Assembly (NCBI GenBank): GCA_965653225.1 | Contig: CBFGZI010000042.1 | Coordinates: forward strand, 1-27,245 | Reading direction: 5' to 3' | DNA length: 27,245 bases | Source: JALZDI01 sp965653225 | GTDB lineage: Bacteria; Actinomycetota; Actinomycetes; Propionibacteriales; Nocardioidaceae | Shown: positions 7,219-14,344 of the stretch, piece by piece | How the letters are laid out: every line of letters begins with the position of its first letter | Numbering within the stretch: the stretch's first letter is position 1 | Notes under the pieces: model-generated | Database searches by the model: none | Told to the model about the DNA's origin: nothing | The model's input: only the letters and a program-made list of their open reading frames with translations | Made by a program: the position numbers and the translations under genes

Positions 7219-7239
7219 GTGTATTACTAGACTTTACAC
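7219..7239 (-). promoter_or_regulatory. Dyad upstream of AtsK-like gene
   Basis: GTGTA-N11-TACAC is a perfect 5-bp dyad. Inside it the + strand reads ATTACTAGACTT (7223-7234), which matches 11 of 12 bases of the motif in the sbp promoter region, in the same orientation relative to the gene. On the - strand TAATAC could serve as a -10 box; the -35 is weak. Confidence 0.4.
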
Positions 7240-7243
7240 CCGT

Positions 7244-7266
7244 AAGAAAACCCGGCGAAATCGGGC
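7244..7266 (-). terminator. Rho-independent terminator of the FAH/SDR-remnant transcript
   Basis: On the - strand a short GC stem, CCCG-N7-CGGG (7265-7251), is followed directly by TTTTCTT (7250-7244). This is the best classical terminator in the window and ends the leftward transcript coming from gntR and the FAH gene. The stem is only 4 bp. Confidence 0.55.
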
Positions 7267-7282
7267 GGGGAAGCGCGTGTCG

Positions 7283-7436
7283 TCAGGACGAGGGGGACGC
7301 CGCCGCAGGCAGCAGGTTGCTCAGCCCACCGTCGACCGTCACGACCGTGCCGGTCGACGCGCGGGCCAGCGGCGCCACCCGGCCGCGTGGTCTACCGCGG
7401 CGGCGACTTCGCCCCTGTCGCTCATCCGGCCGTGCC
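7283..7436 (-). pseudogene. C-terminal remnant of short-chain dehydrogenase/reductase
   Basis: Two leftward frames together read like the end of a classical SDR. One gives GHGRMSDRGEVAAAVDHAAG (the usual GRM.D..EVA.AV region). After a frameshift near 7370 the other gives ARASTGTVVTVDGGLSNLLP, the well-known TGTVLTVDGG ending, then a TGA at 7283-7285. The Rossmann N-terminus and catalytic YxxxK are missing. The remnant starts over the last codons of the FAH gene and precedes a terminator, so an SDR was probably once the third gene of this operon. A second possibility is a sequencing frameshift, but that would not restore the missing two-thirds. Confidence 0.6.
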
Positions 7437-8282
7437 CGGCGAGGCGACGCATTCCTGCCGCTGCCGGCCGAGCATCTCGACCTCGAGCTCGACGACGTCG
7501 CCGACCCGCAGGTACGGGAAGCGACCCGACATCGCCACGCCCTCCGGCGTGCCCGTGATGACGATGTCGCCGGGGTCGAGCGCCATGAACTGGCTCAGGT
7601 GCCACACCAGGTGGGCGACGTCGAAGATCATGTCGCTGGTGCTGGAGTCCTGCCGCGGCTCGCCGTTCACCCACGAACGCAGCGACAGCCGCTGCGGCTC
7701 CACCTCGTCGGCCGGCACCAGCCACGGGCCGAACGGGCTGAAGCTCGGCGCGCACTTGCCCTTCGACCACTGCCCGCCGGAGCGCTCGAGCTGCCACTGA
7801 CGCTCGGACACGTCGTTGGCGACGGCATACCCGGCGACGTGCTGCAGCGCGTCGTCGGGCGAGTCCAGCCGGTAGGCGCGCGTGCCCATCACCACTCCCA
7901 GCTCGACCTCCCAGTCGACCCGCTCCGCACCGTCGGGCATCAGGATCGGGTCGTCGGGGCCGACGAGGGCGTTCGGGTGCTTGAAGAACACGATCGGCTC
8001 GGCCGGCGGAGGCGAACCCGACTCCGCCGCGTGCGCGGCGTAGTTCATGCCGATGCCCACCACCGCTGCCGGCCGCGCCACCGGAGGACCGAGCCGCTGC
8101 CCGTCGAGCTCGGTGCGCGGCAGCCGCCCGCGCTCGAGCAGCTCGCGCACACGCGGGATCCCGTCGCCGGCGAGGAACCGACCGTCGATGTCGTCGACGA
8201 CGCCGGAGAGGTCGAAGGCCGCCTCCTCGGTGCGGACGACGGGACGCTCGGCGCCGGGCTCGCCGGCTCGGAGGAACTGCAC
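7422..8282 (-). CDS. Fumarylacetoacetate hydrolase (FAH) family protein
   Basis: A 286-residue FAH-fold enzyme. The metal site is visible as E125 and E127 in DWEVELGVV and D157 in ANDVSER. The segments GIGMNYAAHAAESG, FFKHPNAL and ITGTPEGVAM are family-typical. Members hydrolyse or decarboxylate 2,4-diketo acids or dehydrate 2-keto-3-deoxy sugar acids. The GTG start at 8282 is supported by AGGAG six bases upstream; an upstream extension would only read across gntR. It lies 8 bases after the gntR stop and so probably shares its transcript. Because it is regulated with gntR opposite the sugar-acid operon, a role in opening a 2,4-diketo-3-deoxy acid is plausible, not shown. Confidence 0.87.
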   Translation of the reverse strand: MQFLRAGEPGAERPVVRTEEAAFDLSGVVDDIDGRFLAGDGIPRVRELLERGRLPRTELDGQRLGPPVARPAAVVGIGMNYAAHAAESGSPPPAEPIVFFKHPNALVGPDDPILMPDGAERVDWEVELGVVMGTRAYRLDSPDDALQHVAGYAVANDVSERQWQLERSGGQWSKGKCAPSFSPFGPWLVPADEVEPQRLSLRSWVNGEPRQDSSTSDMIFDVAHLVWHLSQFMALDPGDIVITGTPEGVAMSGRFPYLRVGDVVELEVEMLGRQRQECVASPGTAG

Positions 8283-8290
8283 GGGGTCTC

Positions 8291-8983
8291 CTAGGGTGCG
8301 GGGGCGTCGTAGATCTTGCGCAGGCGCTGGCTCATGGCCGAGTCCAGGTGCGCAAGCATGGCAGCCTCCGCGGCCTCGGGGTCGCCGGCGACGACCGCAT
8401 CGGCGATCCGGCGGTGCTCGGCCACCGCCTCGGTGCCGATGTCGCGGTCGAAGTGCAGCCGGAAGATGTGCAGGTGGCAGTGGGTGCGCTCGAACGCCAT
8501 CCGTACCTGCGCGCTCCCCGACAGCCGCGCGACCAGCGCGTGGAACCGGGTGTCGTGCGCGGTTAGCGCCTTGTAGCCCTCGTAGTCGTCGGTCAGGGGA
8601 GGCCGCGCCGACTCCATCTCGCGGCGCAGCTCCGCCGCGCCCTCGGGGGTGATCCGCTCGGCGGCCTGACGCGCCGCCCACGGCTCGATCAGCCGGCGGA
8701 ACTGGTAGAGGTCGTCGAACTCCTCGCGCGTGAGCAGCGACGTGGCCCGGTAGCCCTTCAGCGGCTCCTTGACCACCAGGCCGTCCGACTCCAGCCGGGC
8801 CAGCGCCTCGCGCACCGGGGTCGGCGACACCGCGAGCTCACGGGACAGGCCGTCGATGGAGACGCGGGCCCCGGGCCGCACGACGTGGTCCATCACCATC
8901 GCCTTGATGGCCTCGTAGACGTCGTCGGCGAGCACGCTCCTGCGCTGGATCGCGTGCGCGTGAAGGGCGGCGTCGGACGTCAT
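8291..8983 (-). CDS. GntR-family (FCD/FadR subfamily) transcriptional regulator
   Basis: A 230-residue regulator. The N-terminal winged helix (about 15-80) has the recognition-helix signature SPTPVREALARLESDGLV (53-70). The C-terminal FCD domain (about 85-225) keeps the metal/ligand residues D144, H148, H190 and H212. FCD regulators of this kind commonly respond to sugar acids or other organic acids and release DNA on binding them. It is divergent from uxaA, with palindromes between the two starts, and is followed by the FAH gene. It is the likely repressor of both directions. Start at 8983 has GGAGAG upstream. Confidence 0.92.
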   Translation of the reverse strand: MTSDAALHAHAIQRRSVLADDVYEAIKAMVMDHVVRPGARVSIDGLSRELAVSPTPVREALARLESDGLVVKEPLKGYRATSLLTREEFDDLYQFRRLIEPWAARQAAERITPEGAAELRREMESARPPLTDDYEGYKALTAHDTRFHALVARLSGSAQVRMAFERTHCHLHIFRLHFDRDIGTEAVAEHRRIADAVVAGDPEAAEAAMLAHLDSAMSQRLRKIYDAPAP

Positions 8984-9011
8984 GCCTGCTCTCCGGGGGT
9001 TGACGTACTCG

Positions 9012-9048
9012 TTGACCTACGCGAGCGTACGTAGGATCCTACAGGATC
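9012..9048. promoter_or_regulatory. Divergent promoter and GntR operator candidates
   Basis: Three overlapping dyads lie between gntR and uxaA: CCTACG-N8-CGTAGG (9016-9035), the perfect 12-bp palindrome GTAGGATCCTAC (9031-9042), and GATCCT-AC-AGGATC (9035-9048). A -35-like TTGACC (9012-9017) is followed after 17 bases by GATCCT, so the palindromes sit on the probable -10 of the rightward operon. Overlapping dyads suggest two adjacent regulator dimers. Confidence 0.55.
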
Positions 9049-9090
9049 TATGAAGTACGGCCAGAGCGCACGCGCACCGAAGAGACAGCC

Positions 9091-11847
9091 ATGAACCCAG
9101 TGCAGTTCTCCGACATCGCCGTCCTTCCCGAGCCCGGCGACAACGTCGCCATCGCGACGCGCACGCTGCAGCCGGGCACCGTCGTCGTGCGCGACGGCGA
9201 GCAGGTGCGGCTCCCCCACATCGTCCTCGAGGGACATCGCTTCGTGGCCAGCCCGATCGGCAAGGGCGAGCCGCTGCTGTCGTGGTCGACGCCGTTCGCT
9301 CGCGCGCAGCGCGACCTCACGGTCGGCGACTGCGTCTGCACGCCGTCGAGCCTGGGCAACCTGCAGAACCGCGGGGTGTCGGGGCTGCCCGCCTCGGCGA
9401 CCGCGGCGAACGTCTCGCTCGACCCGTACCACCTCGACGAGTCCGCGCTGCACCTCGGCGCGCAGGTCGACCCGGTCGACGAGCCGGCGACGTTCCTTGG
9501 CTACGCGCGCGAGCACGGCGCGGCGGGCACCCGCAACCACATCGCAGTCATCGGCGCGACGTCGCGCAGCGGCGCCTTCGTCACCGAGCTCGCCAGAAGG
9601 CTCGCCCAGGACCAGCCGGAGGGGTTCGACGGCGTGGTCCCCGTGGCGCACACCGAGGGTGGCGACGAGCACACGCCCAACAACATCCACCTGCTGTTGC
9701 GGACGATCGCGGGCTTCCTGGTGAACCCGAACGTCGGCGCGGTGATGCTGGTCGACGAGCCCGACGGGATCGTGACGGGTACGAGCGTCCGTGCCTACAT
9801 GCGCGAGCACGGCTACCCCGAGATCACCGTGCCGCACGCGTTCTTCACCCGGACCGGCGCGTTCATCGACGACCTCGGCCGCGCCGCGCAGCTCGTCGCT
9901 CCGTGGCTGGACACCGTCGCCGCCCAGCGGCGCACCGAGCAGCCGCTGACCGACCTGCGCATCGGCATGCAGTGCGGCGGGTCCGACGCGTTCTCCGGCA
10001 TCAGCGCCAACCCGTTGTCGGGTGCCGTCGCGCGCGAGGTGATCCGGCACGGCGGCACGGCGGTGCTGTCGGAGACCGACGAGCTGATCGGTGCCGAAGG
10101 CTACGTGCTCGAGAATGTGCGCGACCTCGAGGTCGCCCGGCGCTTCCTGCAGTTCGTCGAGTCGTTCAAGGAGCAGGTGGGCCGGCACGGCCACACCGCC
10201 GAGGGCAACCCGTCGGGCGGCAACGTCTACCGGGGCCTGTACAACATCGTGCTGAAGTCGGTCGGCGCCGCCCGCAAGCGCGACCGGCGGCTGCGGCTCG
10301 ACCACGCCATCGGGTACGCCGAGCCGCTAGATGGCAACGGCTTCGTGTTCATGGACAGCCCGGGCAACGACCTCGAGTCGGTGGCCGGCCAGGTTGCGAG
10401 CGGCTGCAACCTGATCTTCTTCACCACCGGCAACGGCTCGATCACCAACTTTCCGTTCGTACCGACGCTGAAGTTCGTGACCACGACGCCGCGCTACGAG
10501 CGGCTGCACCACGAGATGGACGTCGACGCCGGTCGCTACCTCACCGGTACGCCGATGGAGGAGCTCACCAGCGAGGTGTTCGACCTGACCGTGCGCACCG
10601 CGGCGGGGCAGCACACCGCCGGCGAGACGGCCGGGCACAGCCAGGTGTCGATCTGGCGCGACTGGAAGCAGAGCCACGCCCGCCCCGGCCTGTCGCTGGG
10701 CTCCTCACTGGGCTCCGCCGGTGGCTCCGCTCCCCTGCTCACCGACTTCCCCGACGAGGCCGACGCCGAGCTCGACGGCCTTCCGCTGTCGACACGCACG
10801 CCGCAGCCGGCACCCCCGGACGTCGACACGTCCTGGACCGCGCTGCAGGCGGACGGACGCACCGGCTCGGAGCAGCTCGCGCTGATCCTGCCCACCAGCC
10901 TGTGCTCGGGCCAGATCGCGCTCCGCCTGGCGGAGGAGGCCGAGACGCAGCGCTGGCACACCGGCGCCGCCTCCCGCGTCGTGGCGCTGCCGCACACCGA
11001 GGGGTGCGGCGTGAGCGGCGGTTCGGCGGAGCAGACCTACGCTCGCGCCATGGTCGGCTACCTCGCACACCCCAACGTGCGGCTGGCCCTGCTGCTCGAG
11101 CACGGCTGCGAGAAGACGCACAACGACTACTTCCGCTCCCGCCTCGTCGAGGCTGGGCTCGACCCCGGCCGCTTCGGCTGGGCGAGCATCCAGGGCGACG
11201 GCGGCATCGCGGCCGTGTCGGAGCGGGTGCGCGACTGGTTCCGGGCGACGACCGGCCCGCTGGCCGAGCCCGAGGAGGTGCGCGCCGGCCTCGGTGACCT
11301 CACCGTGGCCCTCGAGGCGCGCGGAGGCCTGGACGCCACCACAGCGAGGGCGCTCGCGACGTTCGGGAGCTGGGTGGTCGCCGAGGGCGGGACCGTGATG
11401 CTGTCCTCGCGCGGCGCGCTCGCCGGTGACGAAGTGTTCCGCCGCGCGGCGTTCGGGTCGGCCGAGCCGGTCTCGTCCACGCTCGCGCACGGGCAGCGGC
11501 CGTCGGCGCCCGGCTGGCACGTCATGCGGATGCCGAACACCGACTGGATGGAGACCGCGACCGGGTTCGGCGCCGGGGGCACCCAGCTGGTGCTCGCACA
11601 CGTCGTCGGCGGCACGCTGTCGGGACAGCGGTTCGTGCCGGTCGTGCAGGTCACCGGCGACACCGACACGGCGGCCCGCTTCTCCGGCGACCTCGACGAG
11701 GTCGTGGACGGCGACGCCGCGCACCGCGCCGTGGGCGTGCTGGGTGCCGCGCTCGCGGTCGCGTCACGGAAGCGCACGCCACGTGCGCAGGCCGCGGGCA
11801 ATGTCGGGTTCCAGATCACCCGGGGGCTACTCGGTACGTCGATGTGA
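9091..11847 (+). CDS. Duplicated UxaA/GarD-type sugar-acid dehydratase
   Basis: A 918-residue protein, nearly twice the usual length of about 500 for altronate/galactarate dehydratases. Residues 14-85 look like the N-terminal SAF domain (GDNVAIA ... GHRF ... KGEPLLSW). Residues 145-490 form one UxaA/GarD module: HTEGGDEHTPNN (187-198), QCGGSDAFSGISANP (294-308), FMDSPGNDLESVAGQ (420-434). Residues 595-880 repeat this plan in degenerate form: HTEGCGVSGGS (635-645), LLEHGCEKTHND (668-679), RMPNTDWMETATGFGAGG. Module 1 lacks the Cys of the usual GCG motif and module 2 has it, while module 2 lacks QCGGSDAF. A single active site shared between modules is possible. First gene of the operon; GAAGAGA lies upstream of the ATG. 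The substrate is probably an aldonate, uronate-derived acid or aldarate. Confidence 0.85.
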   Translation: MNPVQFSDIAVLPEPGDNVAIATRTLQPGTVVVRDGEQVRLPHIVLEGHRFVASPIGKGEPLLSWSTPFARAQRDLTVGDCVCTPSSLGNLQNRGVSGLPASATAANVSLDPYHLDESALHLGAQVDPVDEPATFLGYAREHGAAGTRNHIAVIGATSRSGAFVTELARRLAQDQPEGFDGVVPVAHTEGGDEHTPNNIHLLLRTIAGFLVNPNVGAVMLVDEPDGIVTGTSVRAYMREHGYPEITVPHAFFTRTGAFIDDLGRAAQLVAPWLDTVAAQRRTEQPLTDLRIGMQCGGSDAFSGISANPLSGAVAREVIRHGGTAVLSETDELIGAEGYVLENVRDLEVARRFLQFVESFKEQVGRHGHTAEGNPSGGNVYRGLYNIVLKSVGAARKRDRRLRLDHAIGYAEPLDGNGFVFMDSPGNDLESVAGQVASGCNLIFFTTGNGSITNFPFVPTLKFVTTTPRYERLHHEMDVDAGRYLTGTPMEELTSEVFDLTVRTAAGQHTAGETAGHSQVSIWRDWKQSHARPGLSLGSSLGSAGGSAPLLTDFPDEADAELDGLPLSTRTPQPAPPDVDTSWTALQADGRTGSEQLALILPTSLCSGQIALRLAEEAETQRWHTGAASRVVALPHTEGCGVSGGSAEQTYARAMVGYLAHPNVRLALLLEHGCEKTHNDYFRSRLVEAGLDPGRFGWASIQGDGGIAAVSERVRDWFRATTGPLAEPEEVRAGLGDLTVALEARGGLDATTARALATFGSWVVAEGGTVMLSSRGALAGDEVFRRAAFGSAEPVSSTLAHGQRPSAPGWHVMRMPNTDWMETATGFGAGGTQLVLAHVVGGTLSGQRFVPVVQVTGDTDTAARFSGDLDEVVDGDAAHRAVGVLGAALAVASRKRTPRAQAAGNVGFQITRGLLGTSM

Positions 11848-11897
11848 CGACAACTGTCCACGGGACCACACCAAGCCGACAGCAAGAAAGGGGCACC

Positions 11898-12830
11898 ATG
11901 CATCTCCTCCGGTTCCAGAGCCAGGGCACCGCCCCCCGCGTCGGCGTACGCGTGGGCGACGAGATCGCCCCGCTGACCGGCTACACCAGCATGGCCGAGC
12001 TGCTGCGCCTCGACACCCTCCGGCTGAGGTCGGTGCTGGAGACAGCGGCGGAGTCCGTCCACGCGTCCGGCGGCGAGGACACCCTGCACGTCGGCGAGGT
12101 GCGGCTGCTGCCGCCGCTGGACGGACGCGGCGAGGTCTGGTGCGCCGGGGTCACCTACGAGCGCTCTCGCGGCGCCCGGATGGAGGAGAGCAGCCAGCAG
12201 TCGATCTACGACCGCGTCTACTCCGCCGACCGCCCCGAGCTGTTCCCCAAGGCGCCGGCGTGGCGGCTGGTCACCGACGGCGAGCCGATCGGCATCCGCG
12301 CCGACTCCGGGCACGACGTGCCCGAGCCTGAGCTCGCGGTAGTGGTCAACCGTCACGGGGAGATCGTGGGCTACGGCGTCTGCAACGACGTGAGCTCGCG
12401 CTCGATCGAGGGCGAGAACCCGCTGTACATCCCGCAGGCGAAGGTGTTCGCCGGTGGCTGTGCCCTCGCACCCGGCATCCGTCCGGCGTGGGAGATCGAG
12501 ACGCCGAACGGCCTCGAGATCACCATGACCGTGCACCGCGACGGCGGTGCGGCGTTCGAGGACAGCACGTCCACGTCGAGGCTGGCACGCACGCTGCCCG
12601 ACCTCGTCGACGCGCTGTGCGCGGCGTACGACTTCCCCGACGGCGTCGTCCTGGCCACCGGCACCGGCATCGTGCCCGAGATGGACTTCGCGCTGCAGGA
12701 GGGCGACCTCGTCGAGATCGACGTCGAGCAGGTCGGCCGGCTGACCAACCAGGTGGTGGTCGGCAAGTACCCGTTCGGATGGCTGTCCGCCGAGCCGACG
12801 GAACGTCCCAAGCTGGAGGAGGCACGATGA
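11898..12830 (+). CDS. FAH-fold 2-keto-3-deoxy-pentonate dehydratase-like enzyme
   Basis: A 310-residue FAH-family protein. Metal ligands are E143 and E145 in VPEPEL and D164 in CNDVSSRSIEGENPLY. The VPEPEL ... NDVSSRSIEGENPLYIPQAK block resembles the branch that includes XylX, which dehydrates 2-keto-3-deoxy-D-xylonate to 2-oxoglutarate semialdehyde; this is from family memory. The next genes encode the semialdehyde dehydrogenase and an IlvD-type dehydratase, exactly the partners of the Weimberg route. The start at 11898 is preferred over 11844 because AAAGGGG precedes it. The stop overlaps the next ATG (ATGA). Confidence 0.85.
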   Translation: MHLLRFQSQGTAPRVGVRVGDEIAPLTGYTSMAELLRLDTLRLRSVLETAAESVHASGGEDTLHVGEVRLLPPLDGRGEVWCAGVTYERSRGARMEESSQQSIYDRVYSADRPELFPKAPAWRLVTDGEPIGIRADSGHDVPEPELAVVVNRHGEIVGYGVCNDVSSRSIEGENPLYIPQAKVFAGGCALAPGIRPAWEIETPNGLEITMTVHRDGGAAFEDSTSTSRLARTLPDLVDALCAAYDFPDGVVLATGTGIVPEMDFALQEGDLVEIDVEQVGRLTNQVVVGKYPFGWLSAEPTERPKLEEAR

Positions 12831-14344
12831 GCACCCCACCCACCCCCGACACCGCCCCTGGCGACACGTCCGCGGAGCAGCTCGAGGAGGTCCTCGCCGC
12901 CGCAGCCTCGGCCGCGGGGCCGTTGGCCGCCACCAGACACGACGAACGCGCGCATTGGCTGCGCGCGATGGCCGACGCACTCGACGCGGCCGCCGACGAC
13001 CTGGTGCCGGTGGCCATGGAGGAGTCCGGCCTTCCCGAGCCGCGGCTGCGCGGTGAGGTGGCCCGCAGCAGCGGCCAGATGCGGATGTTCGCCGACGCTC
13101 TGGACGACGGGGCGCTGCTCGAGGTCATCATCGACACCGCCGACCCGGACGCCAAGCCGGTGCCGCGCCCCGACCTGCGCCGCATGCTCGTGCCGCTCGG
13201 GCCGGTGCTGGTGTTCGCCGCCAGCAACTTCCCGTTCGCCTTCAGCGTCTGCGGTGGCGACACCGCGTCGGCGCTGGCGGCCGGCTGCCCCGTGGTCGTG
13301 AAGGGCCACCCCGGTCACCCGCGGGTGTCCGCGATGACCGCCGAGGTGCTGCAGAACGCGCTCCGCAAGGCCGGCGCACCCGAGGGCACGCTCGGGCTCG
13401 TACTCGGCTTCGACGCGGGCGTAGTGGCCTTGCGCGACTCCCGGGTGCGAGCCAGCGGTTTCACCGGCTCGGTGCCCGCCGGGAAGGCTCTGCACGAGAT
13501 CGCCGCCAACCGCGACGAGCCCATCCCGTTCTACGGCGAGCTCGGCAGCCTCAACCCGGTGTTCGTGCTGCCCGGCGCGGTGAACAAGCGCGGCGGCGCG
13601 CTCGCCGAGGGATACGTCGGCTCGTTCACGCTCGGCGTCGGGCAGTTCTGCACCAAGCCCGGCCTGCTGTTCCTGCCGGCCGGCCACGGACTGAAGGACG
13701 ACCTCGTCGCCGCGGTCGGCGGTGTCGCGGCCGCCACCATGCTCAACGAACGCATCGCCACCGGCTTCGCCGACGGCGTGGACAGGCTGCGCAAACGCGA
13801 CGGGATCCGCGAGTGGGTCAGCGGCAGCGAGGGCGGCCGTGAGGCCTCGGCGACCCTGCTGCAGACCACCGTTCCGGAGCTGCTCGAGGACGCCGACGCA
13901 GTGCTCGAGGAGTGCTTCGGACCGACGTCGATCGTGGTCGAGTACGCCGACCAGGACGAGCTGCGGGCCGCGGCGTCGGCGTTCGGCGGCAACCTGACGG
14001 CGACCGTGCACGCCGAGGACGCCGACGCCGACCACGTCTCTGCGCTCCTGCCGCTGCTGCAGGACCGCGCCGGGCGGGTGATCTGGAACGGCTGGCCGAC
14101 CGGTGTCGCGGTCTCCTGGGCGATGCAGCACGGTGGTCCGTTCCCCGCGACCGTCGGCTCCGTGCACACCAGCGTCGGCGTGACCGCGGCCCGCCGGTTC
14201 CAGCGACCGGTGTGCTTCCAGGACACGCCGCAGCAACACCTGCCCGAGGTGCTGCGCGACGCCAACGCACTCGGCATCAGCCGCCGCATCGACGGCCAAG
14301 TCACCCGCGACGCCGTCCCGACGAGCACAGGAGCATCCCGATGA
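12827..14344 (+). CDS. 2-oxoglutarate semialdehyde dehydrogenase (NADP-type)
   Basis: Aldehyde dehydrogenase of 505 residues that would oxidise 2-oxoglutarate semialdehyde to 2-oxoglutarate. Catalytic and structural residues are N134 in SNFPF, K159 in VVKGHPGHP, E238 in ELGSLNPVF and nucleophile C275 in GQFCTKPG. The GQFCT.PG and GELGS.NPVF motifs are those of the ketoglutarate semialdehyde dehydrogenase branch, as opposed to succinate semialdehyde enzymes. ATGA overlaps join it to the genes on both sides, and GGAGGAGG lies just before the start. With the FAH and IlvD enzymes it completes a Weimberg-type pathway. Confidence 0.92.
   Translation: MSTPPTPDTAPGDTSAEQLEEVLAAAASAAGPLAATRHDERAHWLRAMADALDAAADDLVPVAMEESGLPEPRLRGEVARSSGQMRMFADALDDGALLEVIIDTADPDAKPVPRPDLRRMLVPLGPVLVFAASNFPFAFSVCGGDTASALAAGCPVVVKGHPGHPRVSAMTAEVLQNALRKAGAPEGTLGLVLGFDAGVVALRDSRVRASGFTGSVPAGKALHEIAANRDEPIPFYGELGSLNPVFVLPGAVNKRGGALAEGYVGSFTLGVGQFCTKPGLLFLPAGHGLKDDLVAAVGGVAAATMLNERIATGFADGVDRLRKRDGIREWVSGSEGGREASATLLQTTVPELLEDADAVLEECFGPTSIVVEYADQDELRAAASAFGGNLTATVHAEDADADHVSALLPLLQDRAGRVIWNGWPTGVAVSWAMQHGGPFPATVGSVHTSVGVTAARRFQRPVCFQDTPQQHLPEVLRDANALGISRRIDGQVTRDAVPTSTGASR

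Noticed and set aside
11127..12980. 617-codon open frame on the - strand
   Set aside because: Shadow of the uxaA and FAH genes, no recognisable protein content.
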